Below, in pieces: positions 26,788 to 34,951 of a stretch of DNA of 64,000 bases (its first letter is position 1; the number at the start of each line of letters is the position of its first letter). The stretch is from Lacticaseibacillus kribbianus (GTDB taxonomy: Bacteria; Bacillota; Bacilli; Lactobacillales; Lactobacillaceae), in NCBI RefSeq assembly GCF_020180945.1, contig NZ_JAIPUL010000001.1, positions 620,001-684,000 of the forward strand, in the 5' to 3' direction. The position numbers and the translations under genes were made by a program. The notes under the pieces are model-generated. The model was not told the DNA's origin and did no database searches. It was given only the letters and a program-made list of their open reading frames with translations.

Positions 26788-28647
26788 ATGTCGATCAGCA
26801 TCACATTCCCAGATAACAGCGTCAAGCCTTTCGAGGCCGGCGCCACCGTCCTTGACGTCGCCAAGTCCATCTCCACGTCCCTGGCCGTGCTGCGCCAGAC
26901 CGGGGCCTTCGTCCTGGCCGCCGCCATCAAGGCCCTGCACCCCGAGACCCGCCTGGGCAAGGGCGCGGCGCAGGAGGACGGCTTCTTCTACGATACCGAC
27001 CGCGACGACCGTCAGCTGACGATCGACGAGCTGCCGGCCATCGCCGCCAAAATGGCCGAGATCGTCAAGGCCAACCCAGAGATTAAGGCGGCCAGCCTGA
27101 GCCGCAGCGAGGCCGAAGCGTACTTTGCCAACGAGCCGTTCAAGCTTCAGCTGCTGGCCAAGATTGACGGCGACCAGATTGACGGCTTCAAGCTCGGTGA
27201 CTTCTTTGACTTCGAGCTCTCGGCCCTTCTGCCAAGCCTCAAGGACCTGAAGCACTTCTCCCTGCTGAGCGTCGCCGGCGCCTACTGGGAGGGCAAGTCC
27301 TCCAACCCGATGCTGCAGCGGATCTACGCGACGGCCTACTACAAGGCGGCGGAGCTTGAAGACGACGCCAAGCGTCGCCAGGAGGCCAAGGAGCGCGACC
27401 ACCGCAACATCGGCCGCGACCTGGACCTGTTCTTCGTCGATCCCAAGGTCGGTGCGGGCCTGCCTTACTGGATGCCCAACGGCGCGACGATTCGCCGCGT
27501 GATCGAGCGCTACATCATCGACAAGGAACTCGCCGATGGCTACGAGCACGTCTACACCCCGGTGCTGGCCAACCTGGATCTTTACAAGACGTCCGGCCAC
27601 TGGGAGCACTACCGCGAAGACATGTTCCCGCCGATGGACATGGGCGACGGCGAAATGCTTGAGCTGCGGCCGATGAACTGCCCGAGCCACATCCAGGTCT
27701 ACAAGCACCACATCCGCTCCTACAAGGAACTGCCGCTGCGCATCGCCGAACTGGGCATGATGCACCGCTACGAGAAGTCCGGCGCCCTGTCCGGCCTGCA
27801 GCGCGTGCGTGAAATGACCCTGAACGACGGCCACACCTTCGTTGCCCTCGACCAGGTTCAAGAGGAATTCAAGAAGATCCTGCGCCTGATCATGAACGTC
27901 TACGAGGACTTCAACATCAACGACTACACCTTCCGCCTGTCCTACCGCGACCCGAAGAACACCGAGAAGTACTTCGACGACGAGGAGATGTGGACCCGCA
28001 GCCAGAGCATGCTGAAGGCCGCCATGGACGACCTGGGCCTTGACTACTACGAGGCCGAAGGCGAGGCTGCCTTCTACGGCCCGAAGCTTGACATCCAGAC
28101 CAAGACCGCGCTTGGCAACGACGAGACCATGTCCACCATTCAGCTGGACTTCATGCTGCCTGAGCGCTTCGGCCTGACCTACGTCGGCAACGACAACCAG
28201 GAGCACCGCCCGGTCATGATCCACCGCGGCATCGTCGGCACCATGGAACGCTTCATCGCCTACCTGACCGAAATCTACAAGGGTGCCTTCCCAACCTGGC
28301 TGGCCCCGACCCAGATTGCGATCATCCCGGTTTCCGACAAGCAGCTGGACTACGCCAAGAACCTGAAGACTTCGCTGCTTGCAGCCGGTCTTCGTCCGGA
28401 GCTCGATGCCCGCAACGAGAAGATGGGCTACAAAATTCGTGAGGCCCAGACCAACAAGATTCCGTACACCATCGTGGTGGGGGATGACGAGGTGAACGCG
28501 GCCAGCGTGTCCGTTCGCAAGTACGGCCAAAGCGACTCCGAGGAGATGCCGGCCAACATGTTCCTCGAGTCCGTTCAGGCGGAAGTCAAGAACTTCTCCC
28601 GGGACGGCAAGCACAAGCGCGGCGAAGGCGCCAAGCTCGCCGACTAG
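26788..28647 (+). CDS. thrS: Threonyl-tRNA synthetase with degenerate editing domain
   Basis: A 619-residue synthetase; family members are about 640-650. The catalytic core is intact: NCPSH zinc Cys, motif 2 region [38 protein letters not shown], and the C-terminal anticodon domain. The N-terminus is abnormal. The TGS domain stops about half way (after AKSISTSLA) and jumps into the N2 domain. There the usual HxxxH editing motif reads QTGAF, and the CRGVH-type motif reads ELSALLP after GDFFDF. All four editing residues are therefore lost, in frame and without disturbance of flanking conserved blocks. The start is the ATG at 26788 after AAGGAGAG. T-box control suggests it is expressed and functional. 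Confidence 0.95.
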   Translation: MSISITFPDNSVKPFEAGATVLDVAKSISTSLAVLRQTGAFVLAAAIKALHPETRLGKGAAQEDGFFYDTDRDDRQLTIDELPAIAAKMAEIVKANPEIKAASLSRSEAEAYFANEPFKLQLLAKIDGDQIDGFKLGDFFDFELSALLPSLKDLKHFSLLSVAGAYWEGKSSNPMLQRIYATAYYKAAELEDDAKRRQEAKERDHRNIGRDLDLFFVDPKVGAGLPYWMPNGATIRRVIERYIIDKELADGYEHVYTPVLANLDLYKTSGHWEHYREDMFPPMDMGDGEMLELRPMNCPSHIQVYKHHIRSYKELPLRIAELGMMHRYEKSGALSGLQRVREMTLNDGHTFVALDQVQEEFKKILRLIMNVYEDFNINDYTFRLSYRDPKNTEKYFDDEEMWTRSQSMLKAAMDDLGLDYYEAEGEAAFYGPKLDIQTKTALGNDETMSTIQLDFMLPERFGLTYVGNDNQEHRPVMIHRGIVGTMERFIAYLTEIYKGAFPTWLAPTQIAIIPVSDKQLDYAKNLKTSLLAAGLRPELDARNEKMGYKIREAQTNKIPYTIVVGDDEVNAASVSVRKYGQSDSEEMPANMFLESVQAEVKNFSRDGKHKRGEGAKLAD

Positions 28648-28654
28648 TGCAATC

Positions 28655-28691
28655 AAAAAGCGTTTCGCAGTCCGTTGCGAAACGCTTTTTT
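28655..28691 (+). terminator. Terminator of thrS (bidirectional)
   Basis: AAAAAGCGTTTCGCA-gtccgt-TGCGAAACGCTTTTTT; it also serves the convergent phosphatase gene. Confidence 0.95.
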
Positions 28692-28723
28692 GCTGCCTCC
28701 AGGTGGTGCGAGACCGCCGGCCG

Positions 28724-29257
28724 CTAGCGCCAGTCGATCGTGATGAACTCGCAGTAGCCGATCTTGGCCTGCGGGTGGAACTGGCGCATCACCACCCCGT
28801 GGGTGACGCAGGCGATGTGGTGGAAGCCCTGGTCGGCGTAGCGGTCGAACACCGCGGCGGCCCGGGCGCGCACCTGCGCGGCGGTTTCGTAGTCCCAGGG
28901 GCTGTCGGGGGTGGCTTGGCCGTGGTGCGCCAAAAAGGCCGCGTGCGCTTCGTCGGCCTGAGCGGCGGTGCGAAGCCTGGTGCCCGTCATGTCGGGGCGC
29001 CACTCGTGCAGCCCGAGTTCCACCTGCACGGGAATCGTGGTGTGGCGGGTCAGCTCAAGCGCCGTCTGCAGGGCCCGGGTGTAAGGGGAGCTGAGCAGCA
29101 GTTCCACGCCTTGAAGCCGGGGGTCACGCGCCGCGGCCTGGGCGATGGCAACGCCGCGCGGGGTGAGCTGGCTGAAATCCAGCCCGAAGCCGAAGTAGTC
29201 GGCGGCCCGGACCTGGCCGTAGTCGGGTTCGGAGTGGCGAATCAAGTCAATCTGCAT
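28724..29257 (-). CDS. Histidine phosphatase (phosphoglycerate mutase-like) family protein
   Basis: A 177-residue protein starting MQIDLIRHSEPDYG. His8 of RHSE is the phospho-acceptor; the usual RHG is here RHS. SSPYTRALQTAL carries the conserved Arg, LHEWRPD a catalytic acid region, and CVTHGVVMR the second His. The substrate is unknown; such small proteins are generally broad phosphatases, not glycolytic mutases. The start is at 29257 after AGGAGGCC; the long upstream frame is a shadow. Confidence 0.87.
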   Translation of the reverse strand: MQIDLIRHSEPDYGQVRAADYFGFGLDFSQLTPRGVAIAQAAARDPRLQGVELLLSSPYTRALQTALELTRHTTIPVQVELGLHEWRPDMTGTRLRTAAQADEAHAAFLAHHGQATPDSPWDYETAAQVRARAAAVFDRYADQGFHHIACVTHGVVMRQFHPQAKIGYCEFITIDWR

Positions 29258-29321
29258 GGTGGCCTCCTGTTTTTGGCCAGTGTACCGCCTTGGGGAAGCG
29301 GATGCAAGCGGGCGGCGCTGC

Positions 29322-29350
29322 TTGCACCGGCAACGCCGGCGTGCTAAGCT
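29322..29350 (+). promoter_or_regulatory. Promoter of the gene at 29376
   Basis: TTGCAC (29322-29327), 17-bp spacer, TAAGCT (29345-29350) preceded by TGC. Confidence 0.6.
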
Positions 29351-29375
29351 GTCTCCTAGAAATGGAGGCGGTAGG

Positions 29376-29744
29376 GTGATCCTGCAACTTTGGGGCTCGT
29401 GGTTCCTGCTTTTTGGGGTGACCGAGCTGATTGCGATGGGGCTGTTGACCGGCAGCGTGCTGCTGCTCGCGACCCTGCCCGGGCGGCGCGACCGGCGGAT
29501 GATGCGCCTGTTGGCCCACAACGGGCGGGGGTTCATCCTGATCTGGCTTTTGGTGATGGCCCTGGCGCTTTGGGCCGTGTACGGCATCGCGAGCTGGTGG
29601 TTTGCACTGATCGCCTTTGAACCGCACGGGGTTGCGGTGTTCGGCAGCGTTGGCATCGCGGCGGTGACGTGGCTGGCCAACCTGATTCTGAAGCGGCGGC
29701 AGTGGCTGGACTCGCTGCACCAGTCGCAGTCGGACGACGAATGA
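29376..29744 (+). CDS. Small integral membrane protein, unknown function
   Basis: A 122-residue protein with three hydrophobic segments (WFLLFGVTELIAMGLLTGSVLLLATL, FILIWLLVMALALWAVYGIA, GSVGIAAVTWLA), a basic first loop PGRRDRRMMRLL and an acidic C-terminus. The start is the GTG at 29376, 7 bp after GGAGG. An open frame continuing upstream is in the promoter and is rejected. I recognise no family. It lies just before the infC operon, which has its own strong promoter. Confidence 0.7.
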   Translation: MILQLWGSWFLLFGVTELIAMGLLTGSVLLLATLPGRRDRRMMRLLAHNGRGFILIWLLVMALALWAVYGIASWWFALIAFEPHGVAVFGSVGIAAVTWLANLILKRRQWLDSLHQSQSDDE

Positions 29745-29753
29745 AACTTTCAT

Positions 29754-29782
29754 TTGACACCCGACCTGCGATTCCGTATACT
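29754..29782 (+). promoter_or_regulatory. Strong promoter of infC-rpmI-rplT
   Basis: TTGACA (29754-29759), exact 17-bp spacer, TATACT (29777-29782): the closest match to consensus in the window. Confidence 0.9.
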
Positions 29783-29789
29783 AGATAAC

Positions 29790-29923
29790 GTTGAGAAAAC
29801 AAGCAGAAGTTCCCGCTTCTCACCTATGCCTCTGGCCGCTGGGTTGATATGATCGGTATTTAACGACGCGGCGGGGCTCACAGTGGGCTCTTCGGCGTCC
29901 TTGTTTTGTCACAAAATATTTTC
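29790..29923 (+). ncRNA. Structured leader of infC-rpmI-rplT (candidate ribosomal-protein autoregulatory leader)
   Basis: About 135 nt of untranslated RNA with a small hairpin GAAG-ttccc-CTTC near 29806-29819 and a longer one built on GACGC/GCGTC at 29864-29899. Firmicutes regulate this operon through an L20-binding leader, so autoregulation by L20 is likely. I could not fit the sequence to a specific published model by eye. Confidence 0.55.
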
Positions 29924-29937
29924 GGAGGTGAACTGCC

Positions 29938-30456
29938 ATAGCAAGAGATATGATGGTCAACGACGGGATTCGTTCCCGCGAAGTTCGACTGATTTCCCAG
30001 ACTGGTGAACAACTCGGGGTCAAGAGTACGCACAAGGCACTCGAGCTTGCGCAATCGGTTAGCCTGGACCTGGTCCTGGTATCGCCGACGGCCAAGCCGC
30101 CAGTTGCCCGGATCATGGATTACGGGAAGTTTCGCTTCGAGCTGCAAAAAAAGCAGCGTGAGGCGCGTAAGAAGCAGAAAACCATCAGCATCAAGGAGAT
30201 CCGCCTGAGCCCGACCATCGGCGAGGCAGACTTCAACACCCGGTTGAAAAACGCGTCCAAGTTCCTTGAAAAAGGGGACAAGGTCAAGGTGACCGTCCGC
30301 TTCCGCGGTCGTGCGATCACCCACAAAGACCTCGGACAAAAGGTTCTGGAACAGATGGCCAAGGCCGTTGAGGAATTGGCTACTGTTGAAGCCCGCCCGA
30401 AGATGGACGGACGGAGCATGTTCATGATGCTCGCACCAAAAGCTGACAAGAAATAG
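29938..30456 (+). CDS. infC: Translation initiation factor IF-3
   Basis: A 172-residue protein when started at the ATA codon 29938, 7 bp after GGAGGTG. This gives an N-terminus (M)[18 protein letters not shown], matching the usual Firmicutes start (xxKDxxxNxxIRAREVRLI). The first ATG (29950) is 19 bp from the ribosome site and would drop the leading residues. IF3 genes typically use rare AUU/AUA/AUC starts, which IF3 itself discriminates against, giving negative feedback. The N-domain, Lys-rich linker ([11 protein letters not shown]) and C-domain ([17 protein letters not shown]) are all intact. Confidence 0.95.
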
Positions 30457-30487
30457 TCAGACTAAGTCACTAGGAGGAATTATCGTC

Positions 30488-30688
30488 ATGCCAAAATTCA
30501 AGACACACCGTGCATCTGCCAAGCGCTTCAAGAAGACCGCTAGTGGTGCTCTGAAGCGGGGTCACGCCTACACCAGCCACCGTTTCCACGGTAAGACCAA
30601 GAAGCAACGCCGTCAGTTGCGCAAGTCAGCATTGGTATCCCACTCCGATATGAAGCGGATCCGCCAGATGCTCAGCCAGATGAAGTAA
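30488..30688 (+). CDS. rpmI: Ribosomal protein L35
   Basis: A 66-residue, highly basic protein of the large subunit starting [27 protein letters not shown] precedes the ATG. It is the second gene of the infC operon, with codons less GC-biased than the surroundings, as is usual for highly expressed ribosomal genes. Confidence 0.98.
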
Positions 30689-30742
30689 TTGCGCGCCGCG
30701 CACATTACTCAGTTCGCTTAATTATTAGAGGAGGAATTTCTA

Positions 30743-31099
30743 ATGCCACGTGTTAAAGGTGGAACCGTTACTCGCAAACGTCGTAAGAAGGTCTTAAAGC
30801 TCGCCAAGGGCTACCGTGGGGCCAAGCACCTGCTGTTCAAGGCAGCCAATGCTCAGGTCATGGTATCCTACCGCTACGCATTCCGCGACCGTCGCGCTAA
30901 GAAGCGCAACTTCCGCTCCCTGTGGATCGCGCGGATCAACGCCGCAGCGCGCCTGAACGACATTTCCTACAGCAAGCTGATGCACGGCTTGAAGGTCGCT
31001 AACATCGACATGAACCGCAAGATGCTGGCCGACATCGCCATCGCAGATCCTGCAGGCTTCACGGCCCTTGCAGACGCTGCCAAGAAGGCTTTGGCTTAA
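30743..31099 (+). CDS. rplT: Ribosomal protein L20
   Basis: A 118-residue basic protein starting [29 protein letters not shown]. It binds 23S rRNA early in assembly and, in relatives, the leader of its own operon. GAGGAGGAATTT precedes the start. It is the last gene of the operon. Confidence 0.98.
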   Translation: MPRVKGGTVTRKRRKKVLKLAKGYRGAKHLLFKAANAQVMVSYRYAFRDRRAKKRNFRSLWIARINAAARLNDISYSKLMHGLKVANIDMNRKMLADIAIADPAGFTALADAAKKALA

Positions 31100-31110
31100 T
31101 CCAACTAGTG

Positions 31111-31145
31111 CAACCCCCACCGGACTTGTCCGGTGGGGGTTTTGT
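31111..31145 (+). terminator. Terminator of infC-rpmI-rplT
   Basis: AACCCCCACCGGAC-ttgt-CCGGTGGGGGTT followed by TTTG. Repeat array C starts three bases later. Confidence 0.93.
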
Positions 31146-31147
31146 TT

Positions 31148-31352
31148 ACCAGGGCGAGCGGGGCGAACTTAGCAGGACGGGTAGCCTAGCCAAGGGGATT
31201 GGGCCGTACTTTGGCCCGAGCACCATGGCGTAGCTAGCCGCGCCTGCGATGCCCCGAGTAGCCCGACGAAACCAGGGCGAAACGGGGCGAACTTAGCAGG
31301 CCGAGTAGCCCGACGAAACCAGGGGGAAGCGGGACGTTTATGCAGGACGGGT
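31148..31352 (+). repeat. Hairpin repeat array C (one full unit and two fragments)
   Basis: Unit C1 (31148-31270) opens ACCAGGGCGAGC, contains CTTAGCAGGACGGGTAGCCTAGC, has the centre TTGGGC, CGTACTTTG, GCCCGAG, and closes AGCCCGACGAA. Its stems are GGGGC/GCCCC and GCAGG/CCTGC. C2 (31271-31317) is a 47-bp unit lacking the whole middle, with the left half joined to the closing motif. C3 (31318-31352) is a decayed left half. It follows the rplT terminator, in the same orientation as arrays A and B. Confidence 0.88.
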
Positions 31353-31511
31353 CGGTTTTTACTGTACACAGAAATCCGGTGGCAAAGCGGTGAGCGTTGG
31401 GTGATAATGGGACTAACGCGTGGCGGCAGACCGCGTGTGGCGCCGGTGACGGCGCCGCAGCGACCGTCGCCCGGCAATGCGGCGCCCAACCGGTGCCCGA
31501 GGAGGATGACA

Positions 31512-33209
31512 ATGGACTTTACACAAGTGACCTACAAGCGCCCGAATTCGGCGACGTACCTGGCCGCGATCGCGGCCGGGGCGCACGAGCTCGCGGCGGC
31601 CAAGGATGCTGACGCGGCCGTCGCCGTGGCGTCTCGCATCACCGACCTGATCAACGACACGGAATCGATGGGGATGATCGCGCAGATTCGCCACACCATT
31701 GACACGCGCGACGCGTTTTACGCCGCCGAGGATGAGTTCTGGAACGACTTCGGCCCGCAGGCGGATGAGGCGCAGACCGCCTACCTCAAGGCGGTGCTGG
31801 ACAGCCCGTTCAAGGAGGCACTCGGCACCCTTTACCCGAAGCCGTACTTCCTGAAGGCCAAGAACCTGCTGCAGACCAACAAGCCTGAGGTGATCGCGCT
31901 TCAGCAAAAGGCCAACGCGCTGGCCTCCGCTTACACCAACCTGATTGCAAGCGCGCAGGTTGACTTCAACGGCCAGACCTACACGCTCGCCCAACTCGGC
32001 CCGCTGCGCGACGACGCGGACCGCGCGGTGCGCAAGGGCGCCAATGAGGCTTACTGGGGCTTTTTCGCCGCTCACGAGGCCGAGTTCGACAAGCTCTACG
32101 ACGACATGGTGCACACCCGGACGGCGATAGCACAGAAGCTCGGATTCAAGGACTTCTCCGAGATGAGCTACGTGTTCATGGACCGCTTCGACTACGACGA
32201 GGAGATGGTGGCGACCTACCGCCACGAGGTGCAGACCAAGGTCGTGCCGCTGGTGCTCAAGCAGCGTGCCAAGCAGGCCAAGCGCCTGGGGCTTGACCAC
32301 CTGGCCTACTACGACCTCGGGGTGCAGTTCAAGTCCGGCAACGCGACGCCGGAGGGCACTGCAGAGGAATTGGTCGCCGCGGCGCAGCAGATGTACCACG
32401 AGATGTCGCCCGAGGCGGGGGACTTTTTCGACCACATGATCTCAGATCACCTGCTGGACCTGCTGGCCAAGCCGGGCAAGGCGTCGGGCGGCTACGCGGA
32501 GTACATTCCGGCCATTCGCTCCCCGTTCATCTTCGCGAACTTCAACGGCACCTCGGGCGACGTCGACGTGCTGACCCACGAGGCGGGGCACGCCTTCCAG
32601 ACCTACCTGGCCAAGTGGATTCGCCCGGGGGACTGCGTGTTCCCGACCTTCGAGGCCGCGGAGATTTTCTCCATGAGCATGGAGTTCATCGCCTACCCGT
32701 GGATGTCGCACTTCTTCGGCAAGCAGACGGCCAAGTACAAGTACGCCCACCTGCAGGCCGCACTCGAGTTCCTGCCGTACGGCATCCTGGTCGACCTCTA
32801 CCAGCACCAGGTTTACACGCACCCCGACTGGACGCCGGCCGAGCGCAAGGCCGAGTGGCGCCGGCTGGAAAAACTCTACAACCCGGACAAGGACTACGCC
32901 GAGAACCCGGACCTCGAGCGGGGCATCTACTGGATGCGCCAGGGTCACATCTTCGAGTCGCCGTTCTACTACATCGACTACACGATCGCCCAGGTCGTGG
33001 CGTACCAGTTCTGGAAGCGATTCAACGTGGACCACGATCCCAAGGCTTGGACCGATTACGAGACGATGGCCAAGGCCGGCGGCAGCCAGACACTGCTCGA
33101 ATTGCTGGCCACGGGTCACCTGCGCTCGCCGTTTGCGCCCGGCGCCTTGGACGAACTGCTCGCCGCCATCCAGCAGGCGCTGGACGCGGTGGATGACGCG
33201 TCGTTATAA
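31512..33209 (+). CDS. M3-family oligoendopeptidase
   Basis: A 565-residue cytoplasmic zinc metallopeptidase that trims short peptides. The zinc site HEAGH is at His356-Glu357 and His360, with the downstream Glu ligand in FEAAEIFSMSMEF. The C-terminal YYIDYTIAQVVAYQFW block is typical of the PepF/M3B group. At 565 residues it fits the shorter M3B branch rather than classical PepF (about 600). The start is the ATG at 31512, 6 bp after GAGGAGG; the frame upstream (to 31401) covers the promoter region. Single gene. Confidence 0.93.
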   Translation: MDFTQVTYKRPNSATYLAAIAAGAHELAAAKDADAAVAVASRITDLINDTESMGMIAQIRHTIDTRDAFYAAEDEFWNDFGPQADEAQTAYLKAVLDSPFKEALGTLYPKPYFLKAKNLLQTNKPEVIALQQKANALASAYTNLIASAQVDFNGQTYTLAQLGPLRDDADRAVRKGANEAYWGFFAAHEAEFDKLYDDMVHTRTAIAQKLGFKDFSEMSYVFMDRFDYDEEMVATYRHEVQTKVVPLVLKQRAKQAKRLGLDHLAYYDLGVQFKSGNATPEGTAEELVAAAQQMYHEMSPEAGDFFDHMISDHLLDLLAKPGKASGGYAEYIPAIRSPFIFANFNGTSGDVDVLTHEAGHAFQTYLAKWIRPGDCVFPTFEAAEIFSMSMEFIAYPWMSHFFGKQTAKYKYAHLQAALEFLPYGILVDLYQHQVYTHPDWTPAERKAEWRRLEKLYNPDKDYAENPDLERGIYWMRQGHIFESPFYYIDYTIAQVVAYQFWKRFNVDHDPKAWTDYETMAKAGGSQTLLELLATGHLRSPFAPGALDELLAAIQQALDAVDDASL

Positions 33210-33217
33210 TCAGCACT

Positions 33218-33256
33218 AAAAAATCACGGTCGCTTGCGGCCGTGATTTTATTTTTG
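33218..33256 (+). terminator. Terminator of the M3 peptidase gene
   Basis: AAAATCACGG-tcgcttgcgg-CCGTGATTTT followed by ATTTTT; it can act in both directions. Confidence 0.9.
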
Positions 33257-33271
33257 TCTGGGAGCGGGCAT

Positions 33272-34210
33272 TCAGACGCCCTTCATGATGACCAGCTTGC
33301 CGGCCGCGTGGTGCTGCTCCAGCGCGATGTGGCCGGCCTGGACCCCGGCGAGGGAGAACGGGAAGGCGCGGGCGATGCGCAGGTTGAGCGTGCCGGCCGC
33401 CGCCAGCGCCAGCAGGGCGGGGAAGGCCTCCTCGGCGCGCACCAGCCCGTGCGCGCCGAGCTGAAGCCGCGTGACCTGCGGCTTGGGGTGCGTCGGGACC
33501 TTAGCAAAGGCGGTGGTGACCAGTGTTCCGGTCGGCTTGACCAGGGCCAGCGCCACGCCGCGGTCGGCGCCGTCTCGGACCGCGTTCACCGCGGCGTCCG
33601 CGGTGTTTTGGTCAGACTGCCAGTCCGCGCCGTCGTCGTAGGCGGCCGCGACGTCCGCGCCCATGGCCTGCAGGTAGGGGCGATTGGCGGCGCCGGCCAC
33701 TGCGATGACGCGCAGCCCGGCGGCCTTGGCCAGCTGGACCGTCAGCGCGCCGACGGCACCGGAGGCCCCGACCACAGCCAGCGTCTGGCCGGGCCTTAGG
33801 TTCAGCGCCTTCAGCAGCGAGTAGGCGGCGATGCCGGCCTGGCTCAGCCCGGCGGCGACCTCAAGCGGCATGCCGGCCGGCACGCGGGCGATTTTGCCGG
33901 TGCTTGCGGTCACCATCTCGCTGTACGCGCCCAACGACCGGTAGTTGAACACCCGCTCGCCCAGCGCGTAGTCCGCGACGCCGTCCCCAAGCGCCGTCAC
34001 CTCACCGACCAGCTCGACGCCGGGAACAATCGGCATCGGCAGCGGCCGCGACTCGGCCTGCTCGCCGCGGCGGAGGCTGGCGTCGTAAGGGTTGAGGCCA
34101 AAGCCGAGCACCGAGATCTGCACCTGGCCGGGCTTGGGCACAGGCGCCTGCGCGTTCACGATGCGAAAGACGTCTGGGGCGCCGAACTGATCAAAACCAA
34201 ACCGAATCAT
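33272..34210 (-). CDS. MDR-family NAD(P)H:quinone oxidoreductase
   Basis: A 312-residue zinc-free medium-chain dehydrogenase. GroES-like N-domain: FGLNPYDASLRRG, then VPGVELVGEV. Rossmann domain: VVGASGAVGALTVQLAKAAGLRVIAVAG. The catalytic zinc Cys is absent, so it is quinone-reductase-like, using NADPH. The true substrate is unknown. It is transcribed alone from TTGCGT-16-TATACT (minus strand; -10 at 34274-34269, -35 at 34296-34291). Confidence 0.88.
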   Translation of the reverse strand: MIRFGFDQFGAPDVFRIVNAQAPVPKPGQVQISVLGFGLNPYDASLRRGEQAESRPLPMPIVPGVELVGEVTALGDGVADYALGERVFNYRSLGAYSEMVTASTGKIARVPAGMPLEVAAGLSQAGIAAYSLLKALNLRPGQTLAVVGASGAVGALTVQLAKAAGLRVIAVAGAANRPYLQAMGADVAAAYDDGADWQSDQNTADAAVNAVRDGADRGVALALVKPTGTLVTTAFAKVPTHPKPQVTRLQLGAHGLVRAEEAFPALLALAAAGTLNLRIARAFPFSLAGVQAGHIALEQHHAAGKLVIMKGV

Positions 34211-34386
34211 CTGTCATCCTCCTTGGGCGGCGCATGCCGCACACATTCAACAACGGGTGCTTAACTTCAGTATACCGAGGCCTTTTGGGAACGCAAGAAA
34301 TCTGCCTCGGCGCCCCGCGCGACCGCCTGCGTGGCGGGGCCGCGCGGAACTTCGCCCACCGACGGGTATAACTTGGGCGTGACGGG

Positions 34387-34395
34387 TGCTATAAT
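34387..34395 (+). promoter_or_regulatory. Extended -10 promoter of the yqeG operon
   Basis: TGCTATAAT, a perfect extended -10, 35 bp before the GTG start of yqeG. Confidence 0.75.
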
Positions 34396-34429
34396 GAGGG
34401 GATATGACAACTTTGAAGGAGGCGCCTGC

Positions 34430-34951
34430 GTGGCTGCATTAACCCCAACCTGGGCGGTCGAGGCCATCTACCGCCTGACCCCCGCAAGCCTGAAGCGACA
34501 AGGGATTCAGGTGATCCTGACCGACCTTGACAACACCCTGATTGCCTGGAATAACCCGGACGGTACCCCGGAGCTGCGGGCGTGGCTGGCCGAGATGAAG
34601 GCCGCGGACATCACCGTGATGGTTGTGTCCAACAACAACCGCGAACGCATCGCCCGCGCCTTGGCCCGGCTGGACCTGCCGTTTGAACCCCGCGCGCTCA
34701 AGCCGCTGCCGGTCGGCATCAACCGGGCGGTGCGCCACCTGGGCGTGGCCAAAACGGCGTGCGTGATGGTCGGCGATCAGCTGTTGACCGACGTCTGGGC
34801 CGGCAACGCGGCCGGCGTGCGCACCATTTTGGTGCGGCCGCTCGTCGCGTCGGACCAGTGGAACACGCGCATCAACCGCTTCTTCGAGCGGCTGCTGTTC
34901 AAGATGATGAGCCCTGTGCACTACCTGGAGGAACTGAATGACAAACACTGA
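34430..34951 (+). CDS. yqeG: YqeG family HAD-type phosphatase
   Basis: A 173-residue HAD-IIIA phosphatase. Motif I is DLDNTLIAW, motif II the VSNN strand end, and motif III/IV GDQLLTDVWAGNAAG. The start is the GTG at 34430, 8 bp after AAGGAGG; the longer open frame includes the promoter. The length is that of Bacillus YqeG (172). It overlaps yqeH by 14 bp. Its link with ribosome-assembly genes is conserved; the substrate is unknown. Confidence 0.9.
   Translation: MAALTPTWAVEAIYRLTPASLKRQGIQVILTDLDNTLIAWNNPDGTPELRAWLAEMKAADITVMVVSNNNRERIARALARLDLPFEPRALKPLPVGINRAVRHLGVAKTACVMVGDQLLTDVWAGNAAGVRTILVRPLVASDQWNTRINRFFERLLFKMMSPVHYLEELNDKH

Noticed and set aside
26767..28656. 629-codon minus-strand frame opposite thrS
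   Set aside because: Val/Gly/Leu/Arg-rich shadow produced by codon bias; thrS has T-box control and family motifs on the plus strand.
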